The translations under genes and the position numbers were made by a program. Under the pieces are notes generated by a model. It was not told where the DNA came from. It worked only from the letters and a program-made list of their open reading frames with translations, and did no database searches. Source: an uncultured Lachnospiraceae bacterium (GTDB lineage: Bacteria; Bacillota; Clostridia; Lachnospirales; Lachnospiraceae). From it: a stretch of 12,950 bases of DNA. Position 1 is the first letter of the stretch; each line of letters begins with the position of its first letter. Below are positions 6,344 to 12,950 of this stretch, one piece after another. The stretch is taken from positions 1 to 12,950 of the forward strand of contig CAJUPT010000080.1 of NCBI GenBank assembly GCA_910588405.1. The letters run 5' to 3'.

Positions 6344-6490
6344 TCACAGTGTGATACCCAGTTCGGCCGCAAGTATTTTGATTGGTACACCCTGACCGTC
6401 ATTATCTGCTTCTGCCTCGACGATCATTTTCAAATCCCACTCATCCGGCTCAATTTCCTCATCTGCATACGCTTTTTGATTTTCCAACAT
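6344..6490 (-). CDS. Small 48-aa acidic protein, function unknown
   Basis: Open frame of 48 codons plus stop, starting at ATG 6490 only 12 bp after the helicase stop and preceded by GGTGGAG with a sensible spacer, so probably translated from the helicase mRNA. The protein starts MLENQKAYADEEIEPDEWD, is rich in Asp/Glu, and ends in a short hydrophobic segment (IKILAAELGITL). No membrane helix, Cys or His motif. I do not recognise it; size and acidity recall some antitoxins or small regulators, but no toxin gene is next to it. The case rests on position, ribosome site and amino-acid composition. Confidence 0.5.
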   Translation of the reverse strand: MLENQKAYADEEIEPDEWDLKMIVEAEADNDGQGVPIKILAAELGITL

Positions 6491-6502
6491 ATCCGCTCCA
6501 CC

Positions 6503-8110
6503 CTATCTTCGCCCTGACGCGGGCTCGATATTCACCGGTTTTCCTTTGATCTTAATATTATGCATGGCGTTCAGTACGTCGTTAACATAAGCGTAAGGCA
6601 CCTCCACAAAGGAAAACTTATCGTACATATCGATACTTCCGACCACCTTGCCGGGAATATTGGCCTCTCCGGCGATGGCGCCTAAGATGTCGCCGGGGCG
6701 GATATTCTGGCGTTTTCCGATATTGATAAACAGGCGGACCATCCCTTCCTCCGCGCCCGTATCCCGGTCACGGTCATATCGGCGTTTCCCGCGGCGGTCT
6801 TCCTGGATTTCCTCCATCTCAGCGCCCATGGATGCCTTTAAAAACGCCGCCGCCAGGTCCATGGCCGTATAATCCTCTTTGTTAATCCGCTCCTCAATCA
6901 TATTGACATAGCTGCTCAGATTATTTTCCTGAATAATCTCCGTCATACGGTCCAGCGTCTTCTCCACCTTAATCTGGGTCACGTCATTCAGGGACGGAAT
7001 GGGCTGAGCGTAAATCTTCGTCTTGCAGTAGCGCATAATATCCTTTAATTTATACATTTCCCGGCCGATTACCAGAGAAAATGCCCGTCCCTCCTTCCCG
7101 GCCCGTCCGGTACGGCCGATCCGGTGAACATAATATTCCTCATCCTGGGGAATATCATAATTAAACACCGCCTCCACATCATCCACGTCGATACCTCTGG
7201 CCGCCACGTCGGTAGCCACCAGAATCTCCGTAGAGCCGCTGCGAAAGCCCGCCATCACCCGGTCCCTCAGACTCTGCTTCATATCGCCGTGAAGTCCTTC
7301 CGCAAAATATCCCCGCCCCTGCAGGTTTGTCACCAGCTCGTCCACCTGCCGCTTCGTGTTACAGAATACCAGGGACAGATGGGGAGAATACATATCCAGA
7401 AGGCGGCAAAGCACCTCCAGCTTGTTCTTACTTTTCACTTCATAATAATACTGCTCGATCTTCGGCACGGTCAGTTCTTTTTTGACCACCTTTACCACAA
7501 CCGGCGTACGCTGGTAGGTCTTTGCGATCTCCATAATCTCCCTGGGCATGGTGGCGGAAAACATAACAGTCTGCCGTTCCCCGGGCGTATCCTTTAAGAT
7601 CGTCTCGATATCATCCCGGAACCCCATATTCAGCATCTCGTCCGCCTCGTCCAGCACCACCGTATGGATATGCTCCAGCTTGATTGTATGCCGCCTCATA
7701 TGGTCCATCACACGACCCGGCGTTCCCACGATAATCTGTACGCCCATTTTCAGGGAACGAATCTGCTTCGTGATATCCTGGCCGCCGTATACCGGCAGCA
7801 CCTTGATTCCTGCCATAAACTTTGACAGCTTGCGGATCTCGTCCGACACCTGGATCGCCAGTTCTCTGGTGGGGCAGAGGATAATCGCCTGAAATTTTTT
7901 ATTCTCCGGATTAATTTTCTCAAGCAGCGGAATACCGAAAGCCGCCGTCTTTCCCGTCCCGGTCTGGGCCTGTCCGATAATATCAAGCCCCTCCATCTGG
8001 GCGGGGATGGCTTTTGCCTGAATCGGAGACGCCTCCTCAAAGCCCATCTCGGTCACTGCCCGCAAAATCGGTTCGCTGATTTCCAATTGTTCAAAATTCA
8101 CTGTTTCCAA
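6503..8110 (-). CDS. DEAD-box ATP-dependent RNA helicase with DbpA-type RNA-binding domain
   Basis: About 535 residues. ATP-driven RNA unwinding or remodelling, as in DeaD/CshA/DbpA proteins acting in ribosome assembly and RNA decay. Visible motifs, numbered from the preferred start: Q motif with SPIQ, motif I AQTGTGKT (48-55), PTREL, GTPGR, DEAD (154-157), SAT (185-187), ARGID, and HRIGRTGRAG (329-338). After a basic linker (RRGKRRYDRDRD) the C-terminal 75 residues (about 458-531) look like the DbpA RNA-binding domain (RLFINIGKRQNIRPGDILGAI), which in DbpA/YxiN binds 23S rRNA hairpin 92; whether this one does is unknown. The frame extends to 8176 without a ribosome site; TTG 8110, giving METVNFEQLEISEP, fits family N-termini and has a weak GGAA upstream; GTG 8101 is an alternative. 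A terminator in the leader suggests control by attenuation. Confidence 0.88.
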   Translation of the reverse strand: METVNFEQLEISEPILRAVTEMGFEEASPIQAKAIPAQMEGLDIIGQAQTGTGKTAAFGIPLLEKINPENKKFQAIILCPTRELAIQVSDEIRKLSKFMAGIKVLPVYGGQDITKQIRSLKMGVQIIVGTPGRVMDHMRRHTIKLEHIHTVVLDEADEMLNMGFRDDIETILKDTPGERQTVMFSATMPREIMEIAKTYQRTPVVVKVVKKELTVPKIEQYYYEVKSKNKLEVLCRLLDMYSPHLSLVFCNTKRQVDELVTNLQGRGYFAEGLHGDMKQSLRDRVMAGFRSGSTEILVATDVAARGIDVDDVEAVFNYDIPQDEEYYVHRIGRTGRAGKEGRAFSLVIGREMYKLKDIMRYCKTKIYAQPIPSLNDVTQIKVEKTLDRMTEIIQENNLSSYVNMIEERINKEDYTAMDLAAAFLKASMGAEMEEIQEDRRGKRRYDRDRDTGAEEGMVRLFINIGKRQNIRPGDILGAIAGEANIPGKVVGSIDMYDKFSFVEVPYAYVNDVLNAMHNIKIKGKPVNIEPASGRR

Positions 8111-8222
8111 TATTGATTTCCATTTCCTTTCTGTTTTTAAAACATAGATATACCCGTAAGTCAAATGCTTTGCCAATAAATTCCCATTATCTCAGCAAAA
8201 ACAGAAAACTTGCTCTTTGCAC

Positions 8223-8259
8223 AAAAAGAGAAGAAGCACCTTCCACAACGCCTCTTCTC
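8223..8259 (-). terminator. Intrinsic terminator inside the helicase 5' leader (candidate attenuator)
   Basis: On the minus strand GAGAAGAGGC (8259-8250) pairs with GCTTCTTCTC (8237-8228) over 10 bp with one G-U, around a 12-nt loop, followed at once by five U (8227-8223). It lies between the helicase promoter and the helicase start, about 110 nt upstream of the gene, so most transcripts would stop here unless read-through occurs. No other minus-strand gene lies upstream of it within this intergenic region. Confidence 0.65.
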
Positions 8260-8297
8260 ATCTCGATCATTTTTGTTCAGCAGACACATATTATTAT

Positions 8298-8326
8298 AAT
8301 TTATCCGACTTCCTGGAAAAAGTCAA
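8298..8326 (-). promoter_or_regulatory. Promoter of the DEAD-box helicase
   Basis: Minus-strand TTGACT (8321-8326), 17-bp spacer, TAAATT (8298-8303). An overlapping TATAAT is also present slightly downstream. Start near 8291 gives a leader of about 180 nt. The 319 bases between the helicase start and trhA thus hold two divergent promoters and the leader terminator. Confidence 0.55.
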
Positions 8327-8352
8327 TACTTCCCTCTTGTTTTTTTCAAAAT

Positions 8353-8381
8353 TTGTGGTATATTATTAATATGACTATACA
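8353..8381 (+). promoter_or_regulatory. Promoter of trhA
   Basis: TTGTGG (8353-8358), 17-bp spacer, TATACA (8376-8381). The -10 is embedded in an inverted repeat (ACTAT-AC-ATAGT, 8374-8385) that could be an operator. The -35 lies only 26 bp from that of the divergent helicase promoter. Confidence 0.45.
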
Positions 8382-8429
8382 TAGTATTTAAAACTATATT
8401 ATATTTTTTCAATTACCAGGAGGTGCGTT

Positions 8430-9095
8430 ATGAGATTGAAAATCAAAGACCCGGGCAGCGCCATCACTCATTTTATCGGCTGGCTTATGGCGGTTTTTTC
8501 CGCGGTACCGCTGTTACTCAGAGCAACTCATAATCCGGATACCATTCATCTGATCAGTCTGGCTATTTTTATCGTCAGTATGATTCTGCTTTACGGGGCC
8601 AGCACGGTTTACCACACGCTGGATATCTCTGAGAGGGTAAACAAAATTCTCAGAAAAATCGACCACATGATGATCTTTATCCTGATCGCCGGCACCTATA
8701 CGCCCGTATGCGCCATTGCCATCGGCGGCGTCACCGGACGGCGGCTTCTGATGCTGGTGTGGGGCATCGCCATCACAGGCATACTGATCAAGGCGCTGTG
8801 GATCAGCTGTCCGAAATGGTTTTCCTCTCTGCTTTACATCGGCATGGGCTGGATATGCGTGCTGGCCTTCACCCAGATTTTAAACGCCCTCTCCTCCGCC
8901 GCTTTCGCATGGCTTTTAGCGGGAGGTATCATCTATACGATCGGCGGCGTAATCTATGCGTTAAAGCTTCCCGTATTTAACCAGCTTCACAAGACTTTTG
9001 GCTCCCATGAGATTTTCCATCTGTTTGTGATGGGGGGAAGCATCTGCCACTTTATTCTGATGTACTGTTTCGTGTCGGTTATGCCGATACACTGA
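8430..9095 (+). CDS. trhA: PAQR family membrane protein TrhA / hemolysin III
   Basis: A 221-residue protein with seven predicted membrane helices, the length and pattern of the hemolysin III / YqfA group of the PAQR superfamily. Conserved polar residues of the putative metal site are present: SxxYH (Ser58, His62), Asp78-His79, and HEIFH (His193, His197). GTYTP (88-92) is also typical. It sits in the cytoplasmic membrane; E. coli TrhA is linked to membrane-lipid fluidity, and the name hemolysin comes from a Bacillus cereus homologue and does not imply toxicity. AGGAGG at 8418-8423 sets the ATG. Single gene, divergent from the helicase; no strong terminator follows directly, and transcription may run to the hairpin at 9295-9320. 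Confidence 0.92.
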   Translation: MRLKIKDPGSAITHFIGWLMAVFSAVPLLLRATHNPDTIHLISLAIFIVSMILLYGASTVYHTLDISERVNKILRKIDHMMIFILIAGTYTPVCAIAIGGVTGRRLLMLVWGIAITGILIKALWISCPKWFSSLLYIGMGWICVLAFTQILNALSSAAFAWLLAGGIIYTIGGVIYALKLPVFNQLHKTFGSHEIFHLFVMGGSICHFILMYCFVSVMPIH

Positions 9096-9294
9096 TAACC
9101 GGAAAAAACAGCTTTGATAGATGCCATATCTGTCACTGCCTGTAACGCTTTTCTGATAACGCTATCATTTTACAAACGCAGATACGGATGCTGCGATAAC
9201 CGCATTAAAGCTTAAAGAATAGCACTGGCAGGCAAACAAATATGATTTTACCTGAATATGAGCCAGGTGTAAACTAACCCGGCGTTTGCGGAAA

Positions 9295-9320
9295 TAAGGC
9301 TGTCATTTACGACAGCCTTA
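9295..9320. terminator. Terminator at the end of the PrcB-domain lipoprotein gene
   Basis: TAAGGCTGTC (9295-9304) and GACAGCCTTA (9311-9320) form a perfect 10-bp stem with a 6-nt loop, overlapping the lipoprotein stop codon. Weakly U-rich on both sides; probably bidirectional and also serves trhA. The remaining 199 bases between it and trhA show no gene. Confidence 0.65.
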
Positions 9321-9725
9321 CTTAAATATAACCGGTTCTTCCCTTTTTTCCGTTTTCACAACTATGTAAGGATAAGACGCTTTTTGCTGTACCGTTTCAT
9401 CTTTTGAGGGACCAATCAGTGTCGTGTCAAATACAATCGACGTTTCCGTCAGGTAACATTCGTTGACGGAAATACTATACCCTCCCGTCTCCTGTTCTCC
9501 AAATCCCGTAACCAGATACAGGCTCTCATCATCTGTATAGGTCAGGCGAAACTCATTCAGCTTCTTTTCCTCGATCAGCTTCGCCAGCTCCCCGGGAACA
9601 GATTTTTCCTCCACCACTGTAAATTCCAGATCCTTTACCTTTTCTTCCCCCGCATCTGAACCGCAGCCGCCTAAAAGAACCGCCGCTGCCATCAGAACAC
9701 ATATCAGTATCATCCGCTTTTTCAT
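9318..9725 (-). CDS. PrcB-domain lipoprotein
   Basis: A 135-residue exported lipoprotein. The N-terminus has basic residues, a hydrophobic stretch and a lipobox LGGC (Cys21 is the lipidated residue). The second half (about 66-130) carries the PrcB C-terminal pattern: G-F-G-x-x-x-TGGYSISV, then a beta-rich segment and ASYPYIVVKT. PrcB was named from a Treponema protease complex, where it assists a subtilisin-type protease; many small lipoproteins share the fold without any known protease partner, and none is coded here. The ATG has only a distant AGAGG (14-nt spacer) in the loop of an inverted repeat, so the translation signal is weak. Family call moderately confident; function unknown. Confidence 0.75.
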   Translation of the reverse strand: MKKRMILICVLMAAAVLLGGCGSDAGEEKVKDLEFTVVEEKSVPGELAKLIEEKKLNEFRLTYTDDESLYLVTGFGEQETGGYSISVNECYLTETSIVFDTTLIGPSKDETVQQKASYPYIVVKTEKREEPVIFK

Positions 9726-9728
9726 ATC

Positions 9729-9765
9729 AATTTTATAAACCTCTGCAAAATGTATTTATAAAATT
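9729..9765. repeat. 11-bp perfect inverted repeat upstream of the lipoprotein gene
   Basis: AATTTTATAAA (9729-9739) and TTTATAAAATT (9755-9765) with a 15-bp gap, starting 4 bp before the lipoprotein ATG. The gap holds the only Shine-Dalgarno-like sequence. Candidate operator, or a leader hairpin that brings the ribosome site closer to the start. Confidence 0.6.
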
Positions 9766-9814
9766 ATATGAAAAAGGGGACGGATATATAACCGGACAGT
9801 ACGATTTGAACACA

Positions 9815-9861
9815 AAAAAGAATCTCCAAAAATATTTACCATACAATCAGAGATTCTTTTT
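9815..9861. terminator. Bidirectional terminator after phosphoglucomutase
   Basis: AAAAAGAATCTC (9815-9826) and GAGATTCTTTTT (9850-9861) pair over 12 bp around a 23-nt loop. On the minus strand the stem is followed by a run of U, ending the phosphoglucomutase transcript; it separates that gene from the lipoprotein gene. Confidence 0.75.
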
Positions 9862-9905
9862 CTGTTAAATAATCATGCTGTTATACGCACAAATCATTTT
9901 AATTT

Positions 9906-11633
9906 CTACACCTCAAGCAGCTTCATCGCCACACTTCCCAGCGCCTCCGATTTCCTGGCCGCATCCTCCAGAGAGGTACCCTTTACGCCGTAATACAGCT
10001 TGATCTTCGGCTCCGTTCCGGAAGGACGTACGCAGAGCCATGCGTCGTCGCTCAGGTCGTAATAAATGACGTTTGATGAGGGCAGTCCGGTACCAGTTAC
10101 CTGTCCGGTAGCCAGATCCGTTACCTTGTCCAGCTTGTAATCTCTCATGGACAGCACCTTGTAATCGCCGATGGTCTCAGGACACTGTCCCCTTAAGCTC
10201 TCCATAATGCTCTGAATCTTGGCAAGCCCCTCGATGCCTTTCAGGGAAACGGACTTCACATCATCCTTATAATAGCCATACCGCTCATACATAGCCAGCA
10301 TAGCGTCCCACAGCGTCATATTCTTCGTCTTATAATAAGCCGCCGCCTCGCACAGCGCCATCGTAGCCACAATCGCGTCCTTATCCCTTGCATGGGTTCC
10401 GATCAGACAGCCGTAGCTTTCCTCAAAGCCGAACAGATAGGTTCCCTTGCCGCTGTTCTCAAAGCCCAAAATCTGCTGTCCGATATACTTAAAGCCTGTC
10501 AGCACCTCAATCAGACGGATTCCATAATATTTCGCGATGGCATCCGCCAGATTTGACGTCACAATCGTCTTAATCAATGCGCCGTCCGCAGGCAGGCCCT
10601 GCTTTTCCTTAATCTGGCTGATCTCATACTCGGCCAGCAGACAGCCTGACATATTTCCGGTCAGGGTGATATACTCGCCGCTCTTTGTATCCTTTACATA
10701 CACGCCCAGACGGTCCGCATCCGGGTCCGTGGCCAGCACCAGATCCGCATCCTTCTCCTTCGCCAGCTTCAACGCCAGCTCGAAGGCTTCCGCCGCCTCG
10801 GGATTCGGATAGCTGACGGTAGGGAACTCTCCGTCCGGCAACTCCTGCTCCGGCACTACATATACATTGTCAAAGCCAATTTCCTTCAGCACTCTTCTGG
10901 CCGGAATATTTCCCGTGCCGTGCAGAGGCGTGTAAACCACGGTAATGTCCTTTCCCACCTGCTTGATGGCTTCCGGATTCTTTACCTGTTCCTTCAGCTT
11001 CGCGATATAGGAATCGTCGATCTCCTTCCCGATGACCTGATACAGCCCTGCCGCTTCGGCCGCCGTTTTCTCCATGGTCTTAACCGTATTAAAATCCGTG
11101 ACAGCCTTGACCTCGGCCATAATACCCGTGTCATGAGGCGGCGTAATCTGAGCGCCGTCCTCCCAGTATACCTTGTAGCCGTTATACTCCGGCGGATTAT
11201 GGCTGGCCGTGATATTGATGCCGGCAATGCAGTTTAACGTGCGCACCGCATAGGAAAGCTCCGGCGTCGGACGCAGGCTCTCGAACACATAGGCTTTGAT
11301 GCCGTTTGCCGCCAGACACAGCGCCGCCTCGTCGGCAAATTCCGGAGACATCCGTCTGGAATCAAAGGCGATGGCAACGCCCCTGTTTCCCGCGCCCACC
11401 TTTAAAATATAATTGGCCAGGCCCTGGGTAGCCTTCCTGACCGTATAAATATTCATTCTGTTTAAACCGGCGCCGATTACGCCCCTCAAGCCTGCCGTAC
11501 CGAATTCCAGCTCCGCATAAAAGCGTTCTTTAATCTCATTCTCATCTTTGGCTATGCTTTTCAGCTCTTCCTTCGTCGCCTCGTCAAAATAGGGGTCTGC
11601 GAGCCAGGCCTCATACGTTTTTTTGTAATCCAT
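9906..11633 (-). CDS. pgcA: Alpha-phosphoglucomutase / phospho-sugar mutase
   Basis: A 575-residue member of the alpha-D-phosphohexomutase family, close in length and layout to Bacillus PgcA, which interconverts glucose 1- and 6-phosphate for UDP-glucose, wall polymer and glycogen synthesis. All key motifs are present: phosphoserine loop TASHNP (142-147, Ser144), metal loop DPDADR (303-308), sugar-binding GFEES (402-406) and phosphate-binding RPSGTEPK (536-543). The early FGTAGLRG (44-51) is also typical. Cytoplasmic. The ATG is set by GGGAGG (11640-11645). Some members also use mannose or glucosamine phosphates, so the substrate is not fixed by sequence alone. It is followed by a clear terminator and preceded by a 208-bp gap, so probably a single-gene unit. 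Confidence 0.93.
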   Translation of the reverse strand: MDYKKTYEAWLADPYFDEATKEELKSIAKDENEIKERFYAELEFGTAGLRGVIGAGLNRMNIYTVRKATQGLANYILKVGAGNRGVAIAFDSRRMSPEFADEAALCLAANGIKAYVFESLRPTPELSYAVRTLNCIAGINITASHNPPEYNGYKVYWEDGAQITPPHDTGIMAEVKAVTDFNTVKTMEKTAAEAAGLYQVIGKEIDDSYIAKLKEQVKNPEAIKQVGKDITVVYTPLHGTGNIPARRVLKEIGFDNVYVVPEQELPDGEFPTVSYPNPEAAEAFELALKLAKEKDADLVLATDPDADRLGVYVKDTKSGEYITLTGNMSGCLLAEYEISQIKEKQGLPADGALIKTIVTSNLADAIAKYYGIRLIEVLTGFKYIGQQILGFENSGKGTYLFGFEESYGCLIGTHARDKDAIVATMALCEAAAYYKTKNMTLWDAMLAMYERYGYYKDDVKSVSLKGIEGLAKIQSIMESLRGQCPETIGDYKVLSMRDYKLDKVTDLATGQVTGTGLPSSNVIYYDLSDDAWLCVRPSGTEPKIKLYYGVKGTSLEDAARKSEALGSVAMKLLEV

Positions 11634-11744
11634 TTCGTACCTCCCGACATAATAACATACTCCCGAAAGTCCGGTCCCTTGCAGCTTTATTTTTTATGGC
11701 CGCCAGGTCCGGGCTGCGAGAATACATGATGTGGATTCCTATTC

Positions 11745-11771
11745 GCCGCCCAACATGCGGCGGCTGTTTTT
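11745..11771 (+). terminator. Plus-strand terminator-like hairpin in the pgcA leader region
   Basis: GCCGCC (11745-11750) and GGCGGC (11759-11764) with an 8-nt loop, followed on the plus strand by TG and five T. No plus-strand gene leads into it. On the minus strand it would be a strong hairpin in the pgcA leader without a U-tract. The rest of the gap 11634-11841 shows no gene. Confidence 0.45.
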
Positions 11772-11825
11772 ATACCCGTGAAACAAACACCTGTTCCTTA
11801 TGGGGATAAGTATGCTCATGCGTAT

Positions 11826-11831
11826 ATTATA
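11826..11831 (-). promoter_or_regulatory. Possible -10 element for pgcA
   Basis: Perfect TATAAT on the minus strand just after the kinase-like gene, but no good -35 at 16-18 bp. If used, the pgcA leader would be about 185 nt and would contain the GC-rich hairpin at 11745-11764. Confidence 0.3.
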
Positions 11832-11841
11832 GTTGATTTTC

Positions 11842-12831
11842 TCATAAAATGGAACTGTTTATTCTCAAAAACTGTATAAATTGTTGACGGATTTCCTGCT
11901 GCCGGATCAGAAGCCTGAGCTTCTCCACATTCCGCTCCGGAATCCAGGCCTTGTTGGAATTATAGTAAAAATTCAACTGTTTCCAGTATTTTTCCGGATA
12001 CAGAAACAACAGATAGAGATAGGTCCACTCTTCCTTTTTTACAGGCAGAATCCGGTCATAAACCTCCAGCATTCCTTTTCCGAGACGCAGATTCCAGTTA
12101 TGCTTTTCCAGCGCCTTCCTCATAAAGTGATATAAATCCCAGATCTGTACGTCCAGATGCATTTTTCCAAACTCTGTCACTGCCGTCTGCTGGCCATCCA
12201 TTAAAATATGATGATTATTGTAATCTCCATGGCAGAGAAAAAGCTCTCTGCGTTCCGATATCTTCGCCATTTGCTCGGACGCCAACAGCGCCTGACCGTA
12301 AAAATCTTCAAAGGAACCGGTAAACAACAGCTCAAAATCCGTCTTTTTTCGACGCTGCTTGACGAAATTACGGATTCTCCTGAATTCCCGGTTGCGCTTT
12401 TCATAGACGGCGGTCAAAAGCGACGGCTCAACCGATTTCTGATCCCATGAAGGCGAGGGCGGCACTTTGCGCAGCTTCAGATGCAGACAGGCCAGCTGGC
12501 GGACACCTGCCAGGATATCGTTCTGGCTCCGCATATCACACTCGCTGCCTCCGTACCAATGTTTCAACAGATATTTGCTGCCGTCCGCCCCGGCGGACAG
12601 CAGCTCCCCGGCGACAGTCCTTCTATAATCATCCACAAATATAGTTTCATTTTCTTTCAGACAGGACAGAACCTCATCCTCAAACTGAATCCGCTTCTCA
12701 GACACATCGCACTGTTTCAAAAGCATCATGCCCTGATCCGTCTCGCAGATCACTGCCCCTCTTCCTCTTTTTAACGAAATGATCTCCAGATCATACTGGC
12801 TTAAGCATTCCGTTCCCCGTAATTCACCCAC
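11842..12831 (-). CDS. CotS-family kinase-like protein (spore coat / aminoglycoside phosphotransferase fold)
   Basis: A 329-residue protein with the phosphotransferase (APH/CotS) fold: N-lobe with Lys39 in MLLKQ, catalytic-loop segment HGDYNNHHIL (201-210), then TEF (219-221), WDLYHFMRKALEKH (231-244) and the typical C-terminal YPEKYWK and NSNKAWIP segments of clostridial CotS-like proteins. CotS proteins are linked to the spore coat in Bacillus. Two metal-binding positions look altered: the Asn expected eight residues into HGDxxxxN is His208, and the DFG/DFD Asp is Glu220, so it may be a pseudokinase. Cytoplasmic, no signal peptide. GTG start set by GGAGGG with a 6-nt spacer. Followed by pgcA 208 bp away; no functional link is evident. 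No other spore gene is in view. Confidence 0.72.
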   Translation of the reverse strand: MGELRGTECLSQYDLEIISLKRGRGAVICETDQGMMLLKQCDVSEKRIQFEDEVLSCLKENETIFVDDYRRTVAGELLSAGADGSKYLLKHWYGGSECDMRSQNDILAGVRQLACLHLKLRKVPPSPSWDQKSVEPSLLTAVYEKRNREFRRIRNFVKQRRKKTDFELLFTGSFEDFYGQALLASEQMAKISERRELFLCHGDYNNHHILMDGQQTAVTEFGKMHLDVQIWDLYHFMRKALEKHNWNLRLGKGMLEVYDRILPVKKEEWTYLYLLFLYPEKYWKQLNFYYNSNKAWIPERNVEKLRLLIRQQEIRQQFIQFLRINSSIL

Positions 12832-12876
12832 TTTAATCCCTCCTTAAAAGGACACCTGTTCCAGGCCACATCTGAC

Positions 12877-12905
12877 TTTACAACATATGAAATCGGGCCT
12901 GTAAA
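12877..12905 (-). promoter_or_regulatory. Promoter of the CotS-like gene
   Basis: Minus-strand TTTACA (12900-12905), 17-bp spacer, TGTAAA (12877-12882), about 46 bp before the GTG start. It resembles a sigma-A promoter; nothing clearly indicates a sporulation sigma. Confidence 0.45.
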
Positions 12906-12918
12906 TAGAAGTATTTTT

Positions 12919-12950
12919 AAAAAAGAATCTCCCTGGGCATGTCCGGTCAG
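12919..12950 (-). terminator. Partial terminator at the window edge
   Basis: Minus-strand GGGAGATTCTTTTTT is the right arm and U-tract of a terminator of the same AAAGAATC/GATTCTTT type seen at 9815-9861; the left arm lies beyond the window. It would end a gene to the right transcribed on the minus strand. Confidence 0.5.

Noticed and set aside
8223..8259. T-box or other known riboswitch in the helicase leader
   Set aside because: No T-box conserved sequence or other riboswitch core is visible; only the terminator hairpin can be supported.
9096..9294. Small genes in the gap after trhA
   Set aside because: Only very short frames without ribosome sites were found on either strand.
11642..11654. 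Extended -10 (TGTTATTAT, minus strand) just before pgcA
   Set aside because: It would start transcription inside the ribosome site of the gene.

Overview
The window looks like chromosomal DNA of an anaerobic, spore-forming Firmicute, most likely a gut Lachnospiraceae (Clostridium cluster XIVa relative). Reasons: strong AGGAGG-type ribosome sites, GTG/TTG starts, a CotS-like spore-coat kinase homologue, a clostridial-style ECF sigma/zf-HC2 pair, a PurF-like paralogue of a type I know from Clostridia and Bacteroides, and moderate GC. This placement is inference; there is no rRNA or tRNA. No phage, IS element, CRISPR array or tRNA was seen, so this is core/accessory chromosome rather than a mobile island.

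Layout. 155-1636 (+): PucR/CdaR-type regulator, convergent with 1641-3050 (-), a PurF-like protein that keeps the PRPP site and Fe-S cysteines but has lost the glutaminase residues. Divergent from it, 3329-3955 (+) encodes a His/Cys-rich putative metal-binding protein with a perfect 63-bp internal tandem repeat, driven by a promoter carrying a duplicated GC-rich palindromic element. 4135-6327 (+) is an ECF sigma gene followed by two tandem, same-length membrane anti-sigma-like paralogues. On the minus strand, 6344-8110 holds a DEAD-box RNA helicase with a DbpA-type C-terminal domain and a previously open 48-aa frame just downstream; its roughly 180-nt leader contains an intrinsic terminator. 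Divergent from it is trhA (hemolysin III/PAQR) at 8430-9095 (+). The last third is all minus strand: a PrcB-domain lipoprotein (9318-9725), an alpha-phosphoglucomutase (9906-11633) and a CotS-family kinase-like protein (11842-12831). The right edge cuts through a terminator of a further gene.

How the parts relate. The sigma gene and first anti-sigma gene overlap (ATGA) and form one regulatory module; the second anti-sigma is a duplicate without its own sigma. Most other genes appear to be single-gene transcription units with their own promoters and terminators. Three of the terminators use nearly the same arm (AAAGAATCYC / GRGATTCTTT). The most interesting points for follow-up are the glutaminase-dead PurF paralogue, the expanding His-rich protein with its twin promoter element, the duplicated anti-sigma sensor, the helicase leader terminator, and the CotS-like protein with a degenerate catalytic site.
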